Source: Clostridiales bacterium
GTDB taxonomy: Bacteria > Bacillota > Clostridia > TANB77 > CAG-508
NCBI GenBank assembly: GCA_003534295.1
Contig: DPDV01000008.1
Location: forward strand, 1-64,000
Length of the DNA: 64,000 nucleotides
Reading direction: 5' to 3'
Below, piece by piece: positions 53,047 to 61,782 of this stretch (positions are counted from its first letter, which is position 1; each line of letters opens with the position of its first letter). Made by a program: the position numbers and the translations under genes. The notes under the pieces were generated by a model. That model did no database searches, had not been told where the DNA came from, and saw only the letters and a list, made by a program, of their open reading frames with translations.

Positions 53047-54174
53047 TTATTCTTCTTCTTGGTTTTCTACAACTTCTTCTTCATCTTTTTTCTGTAATAT
53101 TTCTCTAAATTGAGATTCACTTTTAATATCTATTTTCCAGTTTGTTAACTTTGCTGCTAGTCTAGCATTTTGTCCAGCTTTTCCTATTGCCAATGATAAT
53201 TGGTCATCTGGCACTATTACTTGTGCAAACTTCTCTTCCTCGTTTACATCAACAGCCATAACCTGTGCTGGAAGCAATGCTGCTGATATATATAATGCTG
53301 GGTCTGGATACCATTCTATTACATCTATCTTTTCTCCGTGCAACTCATTTATTATGTTTTGAATTCTAATTCCTTTTTGTCCCACACAAGAACCAACTGG
53401 ATCTATATTTTCATTTGCTGAGTAAACTGCAACTTTAGTTCTACTACCAGGGTCTCTTGAAATACTTTTAATTTCTATTAATCCTTCATATATTTCTGGG
53501 ATTTCTAATTCAAATAATTTTCTTACAAAGTCCGCATGTGCCCTTGAAACCGTTACTTGTGGAGAACCTTTTAATCCTCTTTCTACATTCAATACATATG
53601 CTCTTATTTTATCATTTACTCTATACTTTTCTGTTGGTACTTGCTCTTTTAGTGGCATTACACCTTCTAATTTTCCAAGGTCTAATACTACTATTCCTCC
53701 ATCTGCTTTTTGTATTATTCCAGATACTATTTCACCTTTTCTATTATTAAACTCTGTATATAATACATCTCTTGATGCTTCTCTTATTTTTTGTATTATT
53801 ACTTGTTTTGCTGTTTGTGCCGCTATTCTTCCAAAATTTCTTGGAATAATTTCTATTTTTGTTTTATCTCCTATTTCCAATTTTTTGTTTATTTTTTGTG
53901 CTTCTTCTAAACTTATTTGTGTTTGTGGTATTTCTACTTCTTCCACTACTTCTTTTTCTGCATATACATGTATCTCTCCTGTTGCTTCATCTATAACTAT
54001 GCTTACATTTTCATCTGCATCAAAATTTCTTTTATATGCTGTTATTAACGCTGTCTGAATTGAATCTAATAAATACTCTTTATTTATCCCTTTTTCTTTT
54101 TCCAAATCATTCATTGCTAAAAACAACTCTTGTGCATCAATTGCTTGATTGTTATTTTTGGTATTCTTTTTCAT
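53047..54174 (-). CDS. nusA: Transcription termination/antitermination protein NusA
   Basis: A 375-residue RNA polymerase-binding factor. Order: N-terminal RNAP-binding domain (about 1-130), S1 domain (GEIVSGIIQKADGGIVVLDL, about 145), KH1 (DPGSRTKVAVYS, DPVGSCVGQKGIRIQNI) and KH2 (LSLAIGKAGQNARLAAKLT, about 325). It ends in an acidic tail (KKDEEEVVENQEEE). It lacks the C-terminal acidic repeats of proteobacteria, as usual for Firmicutes. Second gene of the operon. Confidence 0.97.
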   Translation of the reverse strand: MKKNTKNNNQAIDAQELFLAMNDLEKEKGINKEYLLDSIQTALITAYKRNFDADENVSIVIDEATGEIHVYAEKEVVEEVEIPQTQISLEEAQKINKKLEIGDKTKIEIIPRNFGRIAAQTAKQVIIQKIREASRDVLYTEFNNRKGEIVSGIIQKADGGIVVLDLGKLEGVMPLKEQVPTEKYRVNDKIRAYVLNVERGLKGSPQVTVSRAHADFVRKLFELEIPEIYEGLIEIKSISRDPGSRTKVAVYSANENIDPVGSCVGQKGIRIQNIINELHGEKIDVIEWYPDPALYISAALLPAQVMAVDVNEEEKFAQVIVPDDQLSLAIGKAGQNARLAAKLTNWKIDIKSESQFREILQKKDEEEVVENQEEE

Positions 54175-54194
54175 TTTCCTATTCCTCCCCTAAT

Positions 54195-54650
54195 TTACCA
54201 TTCATATGCTTTCTTTATTTGTGCTATATCTTGTCTTAATATTTCTTGTTCTTCATTATCGCTTATTACTATTATTGCCTTTTCATTGATTTGTTCTAAT
54301 ATGCCTATTATTTCTTTCTTCTTGTTTATTGGTTTAAATAATTTTATTTCTATTTTTTCTCCTATATTGTCTTTTAAATGTTTATCTTTTCTTAGTATTC
54401 TTTCTACTCCCGGAGAAGAAACTTCTAAAAAATATTGTTGTTTTATATAGTTTGCATCATCCAATAAATCAGTAATTGCATTATTTACTTTTTCACAATC
54501 TTCTAAACTTATTCCATTAGAGTTATCTATAAATATTCTTAAAAAATAATCTTTGCCTTCTTTAACATATTGAACGTCATATAGTTCATAACCCAAATTA
54601 ACTATTTTAGGTTCAACCAATTTTTCAATTTTTTCTTCTAAGCTTGACAT
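54195..54650 (-). CDS. rimP: Ribosome maturation factor RimP
   Basis: A 151-residue 30S assembly factor. Family features: YELYDVQYVKEGKDYFLRIFID (split motif, about 19-40), DCEKVNNAITDLLDD, and EVSSPGVERILRKDKH (about 88). The gene is first in the operon; ATG follows AAGGGAG. Its mRNA leader holds a two-stage hairpin (54668-54716). Confidence 0.95.
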   Translation of the reverse strand: MSSLEEKIEKLVEPKIVNLGYELYDVQYVKEGKDYFLRIFIDNSNGISLEDCEKVNNAITDLLDDANYIKQQYFLEVSSPGVERILRKDKHLKDNIGEKIEIKLFKPINKKKEIIGILEQINEKAIIVISDNEEQEILRQDIAQIKKAYEW

Positions 54651-54667
54651 ATTTCACTCCCTTAATA

Positions 54668-54716
54668 CGCATTTGAGAGTGGGATTTGTTCCCACTCTCT
54701 CTAAATTCCTTATGCG
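54668..54716 (-). promoter_or_regulatory. Structured leader of the rimP-nusA-infB operon
   Basis: On the minus strand a 9-bp stem GAGAGTGGG/CCCACTCTC with a 7-nt loop sits inside a weaker outer stem CGCAT/ATGCG. The structure lies between the promoter and the rimP ribosome binding site. There is no U-run after it, so it is not a simple terminator of rlmB. Confidence 0.55.
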
Positions 54717-54722
54717 ATTATT

Positions 54723-54751
54723 ATTATACCCTATTTTTCTAGTAATTGCAA
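54723..54751 (-). promoter_or_regulatory. Promoter of the rimP-nusA-infB operon
   Basis: Minus strand TTGCAA (54746-54751), 17 bp, TATAAT (54723-54728). Confidence 0.75.
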
Positions 54752-54759
54752 GTCTTTTT

Positions 54760-55503
54760 TTAATTTTCCCTCTGTTTTGTTACCTCATACATTACAATTC
54801 CTGCTGATACTGATGCATTTAGTGAAGTAATTTTACCTTTCATTGGTATTTTCACTAAGAAGTCACAGTTTTCTTTAACTAATCTTGACATTCCATATCC
54901 TTCGCTTCCTATTATTATGGCTACAGGCATTTTAAAGTCTTGTTGGTAATAATATGTTTTTGCCTGTCCATCAGTTCCGCAAATCCAAATATCGTTTTGT
55001 TTCAAAAATTTAATTGTTTCATTTATATTATTTACCCTTGCTATTTTCATATGTTGCACTGCTCCAGCAGAAACCTTTGAAACTGTGCTATTTACTCCAC
55101 ATGCTCTTCTTTTGGGTATTATTATTCCATGAACTCCAGCTGTTTCTGCTGTACGAATTATCGAGCCTAAATTATGTGGATCTTCTATTCCGTCTAATAT
55201 TATTATAAACGGTTTTTCTTTTCTTTCTTCTGCAGTTTGTAAAATATCTTCCACTTCGCAATAATCATATGGAGGAACAATTGCAATTACACCTTGACTA
55301 TTTTCTGTTTGAGCAATTTTATTTAACTTGCTTTTTTCTATTTCTGTAATTATTATTTTTCTGTCTTTTGCAATTGCAATAATTTTATTTATGGAGCCAT
55401 GCTTCTCTCCTGTAGCTACAAGTATTTTGTTTATGTCTTTGCCCGACTCCAAATATTCTAGTACAGCATTTCTGCCCTCTATCTGGTCATTATATTCTTC
55501 CAT
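54760..55503 (-). CDS. rlmB: 23S rRNA (guanosine-2'-O)-methyltransferase RlmB-like (SpoU/TrmH family)
   Basis: About 247 residues. An N-terminal L30e-like RNA-binding domain opens with IEGRNAVLEYLESGKDINKI. The SPOUT methyltransferase follows with motif 1 ILDGIEDPHNLGSIIRTAE (about 110), motif 2 IIIGSEGYGM (about 205) and motif 3 IPMKGKITSLNASVSAGIVMYE. Start ATG at 55501-55503 is 8 nt after AGAGGAG; the in-frame ATG at 55533 is upstream of that site. It lies downstream of the membrane-anchored paralog. Confidence 0.93.
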   Translation of the reverse strand: MEEYNDQIEGRNAVLEYLESGKDINKILVATGEKHGSINKIIAIAKDRKIIITEIEKSKLNKIAQTENSQGVIAIVPPYDYCEVEDILQTAEERKEKPFIIILDGIEDPHNLGSIIRTAETAGVHGIIIPKRRACGVNSTVSKVSAGAVQHMKIARVNNINETIKFLKQNDIWICGTDGQAKTYYYQQDFKMPVAIIIGSEGYGMSRLVKENCDFLVKIPMKGKITSLNASVSAGIVMYEVTKQREN

Positions 55504-55550
55504 GTTTATTTCTCCTCTTAATACTAAAACCATCTTTTCTTTCTACCAAA

Positions 55551-57149
55551 TTATGGAATTATAACATTATTATCTTGTGACATATTGTTAGACAACTCTG
55601 AAATATGTCCATATACATTTTTCATAAAAAACTCTATGGTGTTTTTTATTATTTTTTTCTCGTTTTCTTTTCCATTAGCACTTATCATACTATGTAATGA
55701 TGTAGTGCAAATGCTAGCAAGTTCTTCTATATTTTCAATATTCACAGACTGATTTAATTTTTCTACTACTTTTCCGGTTTTATTTAGTACGCTTTTTTCA
55801 AGTACTGCTAGTAGCTGTTCTGGTTTGTAGTTATTAATTATAATTGCATTATTATTTTTTAACTCTGTTATTTCTTCTACAGTATCAACTTTATTTATAT
55901 TTTTGTTGTATGTAGCAGTAATTTTTTTGCCGTTGTTGTTAATCTTTGTTGTTGACGTATTAGTTACTCCTCCATTTACTGGTCTTCCAATTTTAGTTTC
56001 TTCTGAATACATAATTTCATTTGTTGTAATATCAGGAATTAATTCGTATTTGTTTGTTATGTTTTTTTCATCTTTCACTTTTGAAAGTACAAGTTTAGCC
56101 CCTTGTTTTTCTTCCGAGTTATTTACAACATTAAAAATAATTTCTAAATTTAAATTGTTCTCACTAAATTTGTTATTTATAATTATTTCCACTTCTTGCT
56201 TTTCTTTGATTGCATTTGTATTTAAATTATTATCTGTCATATCTTCAATTGTAGTATTTATTACTGTTCTAAGTGTCACTTTGTCTTTTTCATATACTGT
56301 TATTGTTAATGGTGATTTCACATTAATTTTTTCTTTTAGCTCTTGTGCTGTCGAAGAAAGTTCCACTTCTGAACTAATTCCTAATCTTTTTAATATATTT
56401 AATAATGTTTGATTTTTAGAAAAATTATCAATGCAAGTTATTATTATTTGATTTACTTGATTTTCATCTAATTTTAATGTATATATATTTGCACTATATG
56501 TTGTTCCATTTATATCTATATTATTTTTTGCCTTACTATAATTTTCCTGTTTAATATTTTGCTTAACTATGTTTAAAAAGTCATTTATTAATTGTTTTTG
56601 CTCTTCTTCTGTAATTAATGGTTCATTACTAAATTCAATCTTTTCAGGAATTATTTTTTCTAACTGATTATTCCCACTTAAATCACTCGCTAATTTTTTT
56701 AGATTTTCATTTCTTATGCCTATATAGTACTTTAGTAAATCTTCACATTTTATAGCATATATATTTCCACTATTTATATAAGAAAAAGATAGTAAATTGT
56801 CTTGTCCATTTTTTAAATTTGCTTCAGCATATGTTCTTCTTGTAGCATTATCATGTCTTGTAGCAGTTGTTACATTAATATTTTGAATTTCTGTTCCTTT
56901 CTCTAATATTGTTGTTAAGCTTCCACTTGAAACATAACTAACATTTTTAAATGTTGTGCTTTGTTCTTTATCATATTCATTTTCAAATATTTGTGATATT
57001 GCTTCTTGTTGTGCAATATATTTCCAGAAAAGCTCTTGTGGTTTTTTTAACATATCTGTAAAAAAGTATAAATATCCACCTGCCGCGCCTAATCCAAGTA
57101 TCAATACTGTAATTATTACAACCCATAATCCAATACTTTTTTTCTTCAT
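55551..57149 (-). CDS. Membrane-anchored exported protein, paralog B (unknown function)
   Basis: A 532-residue protein with one N-terminal membrane segment (about 7-29) and a large extracytoplasmic domain. It is a paralog of the gene at 57937-59751: both have a start FFTD/CTDxxKxPxELFW, a segment of the type RTYxxxxLKxxxxxLL, and the block IKCEDLLKYYIGIRNENLKK. It is rich in Asn, Lys, Thr and Ile, with no catalytic motif I recognise. Its start overlaps the HD-domain gene stop by 4 bp (ATGA), so they are coupled. Confidence 0.8.
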   Translation of the reverse strand: MKKKSIGLWVVIITVLILGLGAAGGYLYFFTDMLKKPQELFWKYIAQQEAISQIFENEYDKEQSTTFKNVSYVSSGSLTTILEKGTEIQNINVTTATRHDNATRRTYAEANLKNGQDNLLSFSYINSGNIYAIKCEDLLKYYIGIRNENLKKLASDLSGNNQLEKIIPEKIEFSNEPLITEEEQKQLINDFLNIVKQNIKQENYSKAKNNIDINGTTYSANIYTLKLDENQVNQIIITCIDNFSKNQTLLNILKRLGISSEVELSSTAQELKEKINVKSPLTITVYEKDKVTLRTVINTTIEDMTDNNLNTNAIKEKQEVEIIINNKFSENNLNLEIIFNVVNNSEEKQGAKLVLSKVKDEKNITNKYELIPDITTNEIMYSEETKIGRPVNGGVTNTSTTKINNNGKKITATYNKNINKVDTVEEITELKNNNAIIINNYKPEQLLAVLEKSVLNKTGKVVEKLNQSVNIENIEELASICTTSLHSMISANGKENEKKIIKNTIEFFMKNVYGHISELSNNMSQDNNVIIP

Positions 57150-57928
57150 TTTTGTTCCTCCTTATTAATTTTTTTATTTATATCTTCTATTGCTGTTATT
57201 TTTAGATACTCCATCCTTTTCTTGGTTTGCTCATCTTTATAGTCAATTCTGTCTATCAATTTTTCTATATATTTTTCATCTCTTATTTTTTTTAAACTAT
57301 ACTCAAAGTTTAAATCATATATAAAAGCTAATATTATTATCCATTTATCAATATTGCTTGTAACTGTGCCAGATTTTATTGTTTTTTTCATTAATATTTG
57401 CTCATAAACATTATCAGATAGTTTCTCGTCTCCTATATCCTCTTTTTTATACAATAAATAAAATGGCTTAAACAAATATATATTCATAATATCTAATTTA
57501 TCCGCATCTCGTATTATTTTTGCTTGAAGCATTTCATCTTTATTCAGGTTTAAGTTTATACTATATTTATTATGATTTCTTATTGCTTCATTTATAATTC
57601 TATCATATTTATTTGTAGAAATAAACCTTCTTATTAAATTATTTTTATTTAGTTGTTCTACACCATACTCTGCATGATCTATACTTTTTGAATCCACAAA
57701 TGTAGAATATTGTGTAATTTGTTCAAATCTACCTATATCATGTAAAAGGCCAACTAATTTTGCAATTTGTACTTGTTCTTCATTTAATTCTAGTGACTTT
57801 GCAATATTATAGCTTTCTTTTTCAACTCTGTAAGAGTGGTCTTTTTTCATTTTAATATTTTCATTTTGCAAATCAAATTTTAAAACATATTTTTCAAATG
57901 CTTCTTCAGCTTTTTTAAAATCAATCAT
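57146..57928 (-). CDS. HD-domain protein (predicted metal-dependent phosphohydrolase)
   Basis: A 260-residue HD-superfamily protein. Metal ligands: His in KKDHSYRVEKES (about 30), His-Asp in LVGLLHDIGRFEQ (about 64) and Asp in IIRDADKLDIMNIY (about 142). These hydrolases act on nucleotides or signalling nucleotides; the substrate here is unknown. It is encoded between two paralogous membrane-anchored genes, with 8 bp to the upstream one and a 4-bp overlap with the downstream one. That suggests a shared pathway. Confidence 0.85.
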   Translation of the reverse strand: MIDFKKAEEAFEKYVLKFDLQNENIKMKKDHSYRVEKESYNIAKSLELNEEQVQIAKLVGLLHDIGRFEQITQYSTFVDSKSIDHAEYGVEQLNKNNLIRRFISTNKYDRIINEAIRNHNKYSINLNLNKDEMLQAKIIRDADKLDIMNIYLFKPFYLLYKKEDIGDEKLSDNVYEQILMKKTIKSGTVTSNIDKWIIILAFIYDLNFEYSLKKIRDEKYIEKLIDRIDYKDEQTKKRMEYLKITAIEDINKKINKEEQK

Positions 57929-57936
57929 ATGTACCT

Positions 57937-59751
57937 CTATTCCTGGGCATTTTCTTCAATTAAATTTGTTTTCATTTCATTTTCTTTTACTTCAATTTCA
58001 GAAATAGCACCATTTGTTTTATAAGCTTTTATTTGTATTTTATATGTTTTGCCTATGTCTATATTTTTCTTATATTCTTCTATTTTTTTTATGCTTGTTT
58101 CTCCATTTACCATTATAAGATCTTCTTTTGACATAATGCTATTATGTTCTATAAGGACCTCATATATTTTGTTCAAATTTGTTGCTGATATATTTCTGCT
58201 TCCATCTGCTGATATATATGTTTTTAATATTTTTTGTGCCTCTGCTTCGTTATTGTTTAATTTATCATTTATTATTGAATTTTTTTGTGCATAATCTGTT
58301 GCAAATATCCAAATTCCATTTATCATTTTTTCTGTTATTCCATCACCGTTTGTACTAATAAAACTTGAACCAATTGTGCTTATAACCTCTAATTTTATTT
58401 TAGGTGCTAACTCATCAAATCCTATTTTCTCAAATTTTTGTGTTAAATTTTGAAATTTGTTTATAATGTATTTTTCTATAAATGGCTGTAGCTGTTTCAG
58501 AGTATAATTATTTAATATAACAGCACTAGAGTCTTTTAATTCTGCTATTTTTTCCCCATTAGCACCTACTTGTATATTTTGATTATATATTGAACTAACT
58601 TTTATTCCATTTTCATTCATAATAGTAGTAATTATTGAATTATTTATATTATTATTTTCCATCTTTCCAATTTTATTAACTATTTTATAGTTATACATTG
58701 GTTTATTTATATTTGGTGTTATTATAATATTATTTGTTACAAAATTGTCTTCTTCATTTTTATCAACAATAATTTTAGAATTATAACTAATATTCTCTGT
58801 AGAAATTTCTAAAAATATTAATAATTTAAGACTATTATTTTCATATGCATAATCTATTGTTAATTTATATTTACTACCAATATTTATTGATGTTCGAACT
58901 ACCTCTTTTTTATTAACATAAATTTCAATTTTTACTTCTTCTTCAATTCTTTGTTCGTTTATTTTTACTATTAAATTACTTGCTATTTCTTTGTAATTAT
59001 CTATTTTATTTCTTTCTAACGTTTGTAGTAAAACTTCATCTTTCATAGAATTTTCTAAGCACTTTATTATAATATTACATATTTCATCTCCACTTAGTTT
59101 TAACAAATATACTTTAGCTTCGTAGCTTTTCTCTTCTATTTGAATATCTTTTTTACCTAACTTTATATAACTGGTTTTAGGTATATTTTGAATAAATATA
59201 TTTGAATATGTGCTTATTAGATGTTCTTTTTCTATATCGTTTATATCAATACTATCTGGTATATATTGTATGATTTCTTTATTAACATTTAGCTTTTGAG
59301 CAAAATTCTTCAAATTTGCATTCCTTACACCTATATAATGTTTTAGCAGATCTTCGCATTTTATTCCATATGTGTTGTAGTCTTTTATGCAAAAAAGTTT
59401 TAACAAATCATTTTCTTGCTCTTTTAGTGTTATTTTTGAATATGTTCTTTCAGTTTCAACATCATGTACAGTATTTGTTGCAATATCTATATTTTTCATT
59501 TCTTCATTTTTTTCAACAGTAATGTTAATATTTCCATCTGAAACATAATTATTTTTTTCTTTAATTCCCTTTTGCACCTTTGCATTTTCATTACATATAA
59601 TGCTTAAAATTTTATTATTTTGTTTTGCAAAAGTCCAAAATAATTCTTCTGGACTTTTAAATGTATCAGTGCAAAAGTACAATATTATTAATGTAACAAT
59701 TGCTATGCTAATTATAACACCCGAAATCATTATAACTAATTTTTTTTTCAT
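57937..59751 (-). CDS. Membrane-anchored exported protein, paralog A (unknown function)
   Basis: A 604-residue protein: one N-terminal membrane segment (about 6-27), then an extracytoplasmic region paralogous to the 55551-57149 product (shared IKCEDLLKHYIGVRNANLKN). It has about 75 extra C-terminal residues, including SADGSRNISATNLNKIYEVL. AT-rich and Ile/Asn/Lys-rich, with no recognised catalytic motif. It lies 30 bp downstream of lepA and opens the paralog A-HD-paralog B-rlmB series. Confidence 0.8.
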   Translation of the reverse strand: MKKKLVIMISGVIISIAIVTLIILYFCTDTFKSPEELFWTFAKQNNKILSIICNENAKVQKGIKEKNNYVSDGNINITVEKNEEMKNIDIATNTVHDVETERTYSKITLKEQENDLLKLFCIKDYNTYGIKCEDLLKHYIGVRNANLKNFAQKLNVNKEIIQYIPDSIDINDIEKEHLISTYSNIFIQNIPKTSYIKLGKKDIQIEEKSYEAKVYLLKLSGDEICNIIIKCLENSMKDEVLLQTLERNKIDNYKEIASNLIVKINEQRIEEEVKIEIYVNKKEVVRTSINIGSKYKLTIDYAYENNSLKLLIFLEISTENISYNSKIIVDKNEEDNFVTNNIIITPNINKPMYNYKIVNKIGKMENNNINNSIITTIMNENGIKVSSIYNQNIQVGANGEKIAELKDSSAVILNNYTLKQLQPFIEKYIINKFQNLTQKFEKIGFDELAPKIKLEVISTIGSSFISTNGDGITEKMINGIWIFATDYAQKNSIINDKLNNNEAEAQKILKTYISADGSRNISATNLNKIYEVLIEHNSIMSKEDLIMVNGETSIKKIEEYKKNIDIGKTYKIQIKAYKTNGAISEIEVKENEMKTNLIEENAQE

Positions 59752-59781
59752 CTTTTACTTTATTCCTCCTATTGGGCTGGC

Positions 59782-61593
59782 TTATTCATCATCCAGTTTT
59801 AAAACACTTAAAAAAGCTTCTTGTGGTATATCCACATTTCCTATTTGCCTCATTTTCTTTTTGCCTTTTTTCTGTTTTTCCAATAGTTTTTTCTTTCTTG
59901 TAATATCTCCTCCATAGCACTTTGCAAGTACATCTTTTCTCATTGCTGATATTGTTTCTCTTGCTATTATTTTTCCTCCTATAACTGCTTGTATAGGTAT
60001 AGCAAATAATTGCCTTGGAATAACTTCTTTCAATTTTTCTATCATCTTTTTGCCACGTTCATAGCTATTGCTCTTATGCACAATAAAAGATAACGCATCT
60101 ACTCCTTCTCCATTTACCCATATATCCAGCTTAACCAATTCTGATCTTTTATATTCTTTAAATTCATAGTCAAAAGAAGCATATCCTTTTGTTTTAGATT
60201 TAAGATTATCAAAGAAATCATAAATAATTTCATTTAATGGCATCTCATATATTAATGTAACCCTATTTTCATCCAAATACTTCATATTTATATAAACTCC
60301 ACGCCTATTCTGACATATTTCCATTATATTTCCTACATATTCTTTTGGAGTTAAAATTTCTGCTGTTACCATTGGCTCTTCAATATATGAAATGTCATTT
60401 GCCGGTGGTAAATCTGATGGATTATATAACTCCAACAATTCGCCATCGGTTTTATGAACTTTATAAATAACAGATGGAGATGTTGTGATTAAACTTAAAT
60501 CATATTCTCTGTCCAATCTTTCCTCTATAATTTCTAAGTGTAGCAAGCCAAGAAAGCCACATCTAAATCCAAAGCCTAATGCTGTAGAAGTTTCTGGCTC
60601 ATATTCTAAAGCAGCATCATTTAGTTTTAATTTTTCTAAAGCTATTTTCAAATTCTCATAATCGCTTCCATCTACAGGATATATTCCACAATATACCATC
60701 GGATTTACTTTTTTATATCCTGCTAATGGTTCTTCCGCTGGTGTTTCCTTTAATGTAATTGTATCTCCAACTCTAATATCAGAAAGGCTTTTAATGCTTG
60801 CTGCTATATATCCAACATCACCTGCTAGCAATTCATTGTCCGGCTCATATGTACCTGGTTCAAAATGTCCTACTTCTGTTACAGTAAAAGTTTTATTTGA
60901 TGACATAAGTAATATTTCGTCTCCCACTTTTACTTTTCCATCTCTTATTCTTACATATGCTATTGCTCCCTTATAATTATCATATAAAGAGTCAAAAATT
61001 AAAGCTTTAAGTGGTTTTTCTTCCTCCCCTTCTGGTGGAGGTAACAATGTTACTATTTTTTCTAATACTTCATCTACATTTAACCCAGTTTTAGCTGATA
61101 TGCATGGTGCTTCATCTGCTGGAATCCCTATAATATCTTTTATTTCTTGTTTAACTTCTTCTGGTCTCGCATTTGGTAAATCTACTTTATTTATTACTGG
61201 TAATATTTCTAAATTATTATCTATTGCTAAATAAACATTTGCAAGTGTTTGTGCTTCTACTCCCTGGCTTGCATCCACAACTAAAATGGCTCCATCGCAT
61301 GCAGCTAAACTTCTTGATACTTCATAATTAAAGTCCACGTGTCCTGGAGTATCTATTAAATTAAGTTCATATTCTTGTCCATTCTTTGCATTGTACTTCA
61401 TTCTTACAGCTTGTGACTTTATTGTTATTCCACGTTCTTTTTCTATTTCCATGTTGTCCAACACTTGATTTTCCATTTCCCTTTTAGATAAAACTCCAGT
61501 CATCTCTATTAATCTATCTGCCAATGTGGATTTTCCATGGTCTATATGTGCTATTATGCTAAAATTTCTAATATATTTTTTTCTATCTTGCAA
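59782..61593 (-). CDS. lepA: Elongation factor 4 (LepA)
   Basis: A 603-residue translational GTPase. G1 is AHIDHGKSTLADRL (about 15), G3 is DTPGHVDFNYE, and G4 is NKVDLPNA. The EF-G-like domains II, III and V follow. The LepA-specific C-terminal domain includes NSYERGKKMIEKLKEVIPRQ and GKIIARETISAMRKDVLAKCYGG (split motif). Length is normal. It has its own promoter upstream. Confidence 0.97.
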   Translation of the reverse strand: MQDRKKYIRNFSIIAHIDHGKSTLADRLIEMTGVLSKREMENQVLDNMEIEKERGITIKSQAVRMKYNAKNGQEYELNLIDTPGHVDFNYEVSRSLAACDGAILVVDASQGVEAQTLANVYLAIDNNLEILPVINKVDLPNARPEEVKQEIKDIIGIPADEAPCISAKTGLNVDEVLEKIVTLLPPPEGEEEKPLKALIFDSLYDNYKGAIAYVRIRDGKVKVGDEILLMSSNKTFTVTEVGHFEPGTYEPDNELLAGDVGYIAASIKSLSDIRVGDTITLKETPAEEPLAGYKKVNPMVYCGIYPVDGSDYENLKIALEKLKLNDAALEYEPETSTALGFGFRCGFLGLLHLEIIEERLDREYDLSLITTSPSVIYKVHKTDGELLELYNPSDLPPANDISYIEEPMVTAEILTPKEYVGNIMEICQNRRGVYINMKYLDENRVTLIYEMPLNEIIYDFFDNLKSKTKGYASFDYEFKEYKRSELVKLDIWVNGEGVDALSFIVHKSNSYERGKKMIEKLKEVIPRQLFAIPIQAVIGGKIIARETISAMRKDVLAKCYGGDITRKKKLLEKQKKGKKKMRQIGNVDIPQEAFLSVLKLDDE

Positions 61594-61649
61594 TATCTAT
61601 ACCTCCCTATAGTTCAACCTTAATGTTTTCTATTCCACCATCCATCAAC

Positions 61650-61677
61650 ATCTATTTTCATAAATTACTTTACACTA
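61650..61677. repeat. Partial copy of the dispersed repeat
   Basis: Matches only the right end of the 70-nt unit (TTTTCATAAATTACTTTACACTA with one change from the others). It lies in the lepA upstream region. Confidence 0.55.
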
Positions 61678-61701
61678 TCATTCTTTTACATCACTTGTTA
61701 T

Positions 61702-61730
61702 ATTATACCGTCTTGTATAATTTTTGTCTA
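61702..61730 (-). promoter_or_regulatory. Promoter of lepA
   Basis: Minus strand TAGACA (61725-61730), 17 bp, TATAAT (61702-61707). Confidence 0.7.
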
Positions 61731-61782
61731 TAATCTTATACTATATTTTGCTTTGTAAATTTGCAATACCTTTTAATTATGT

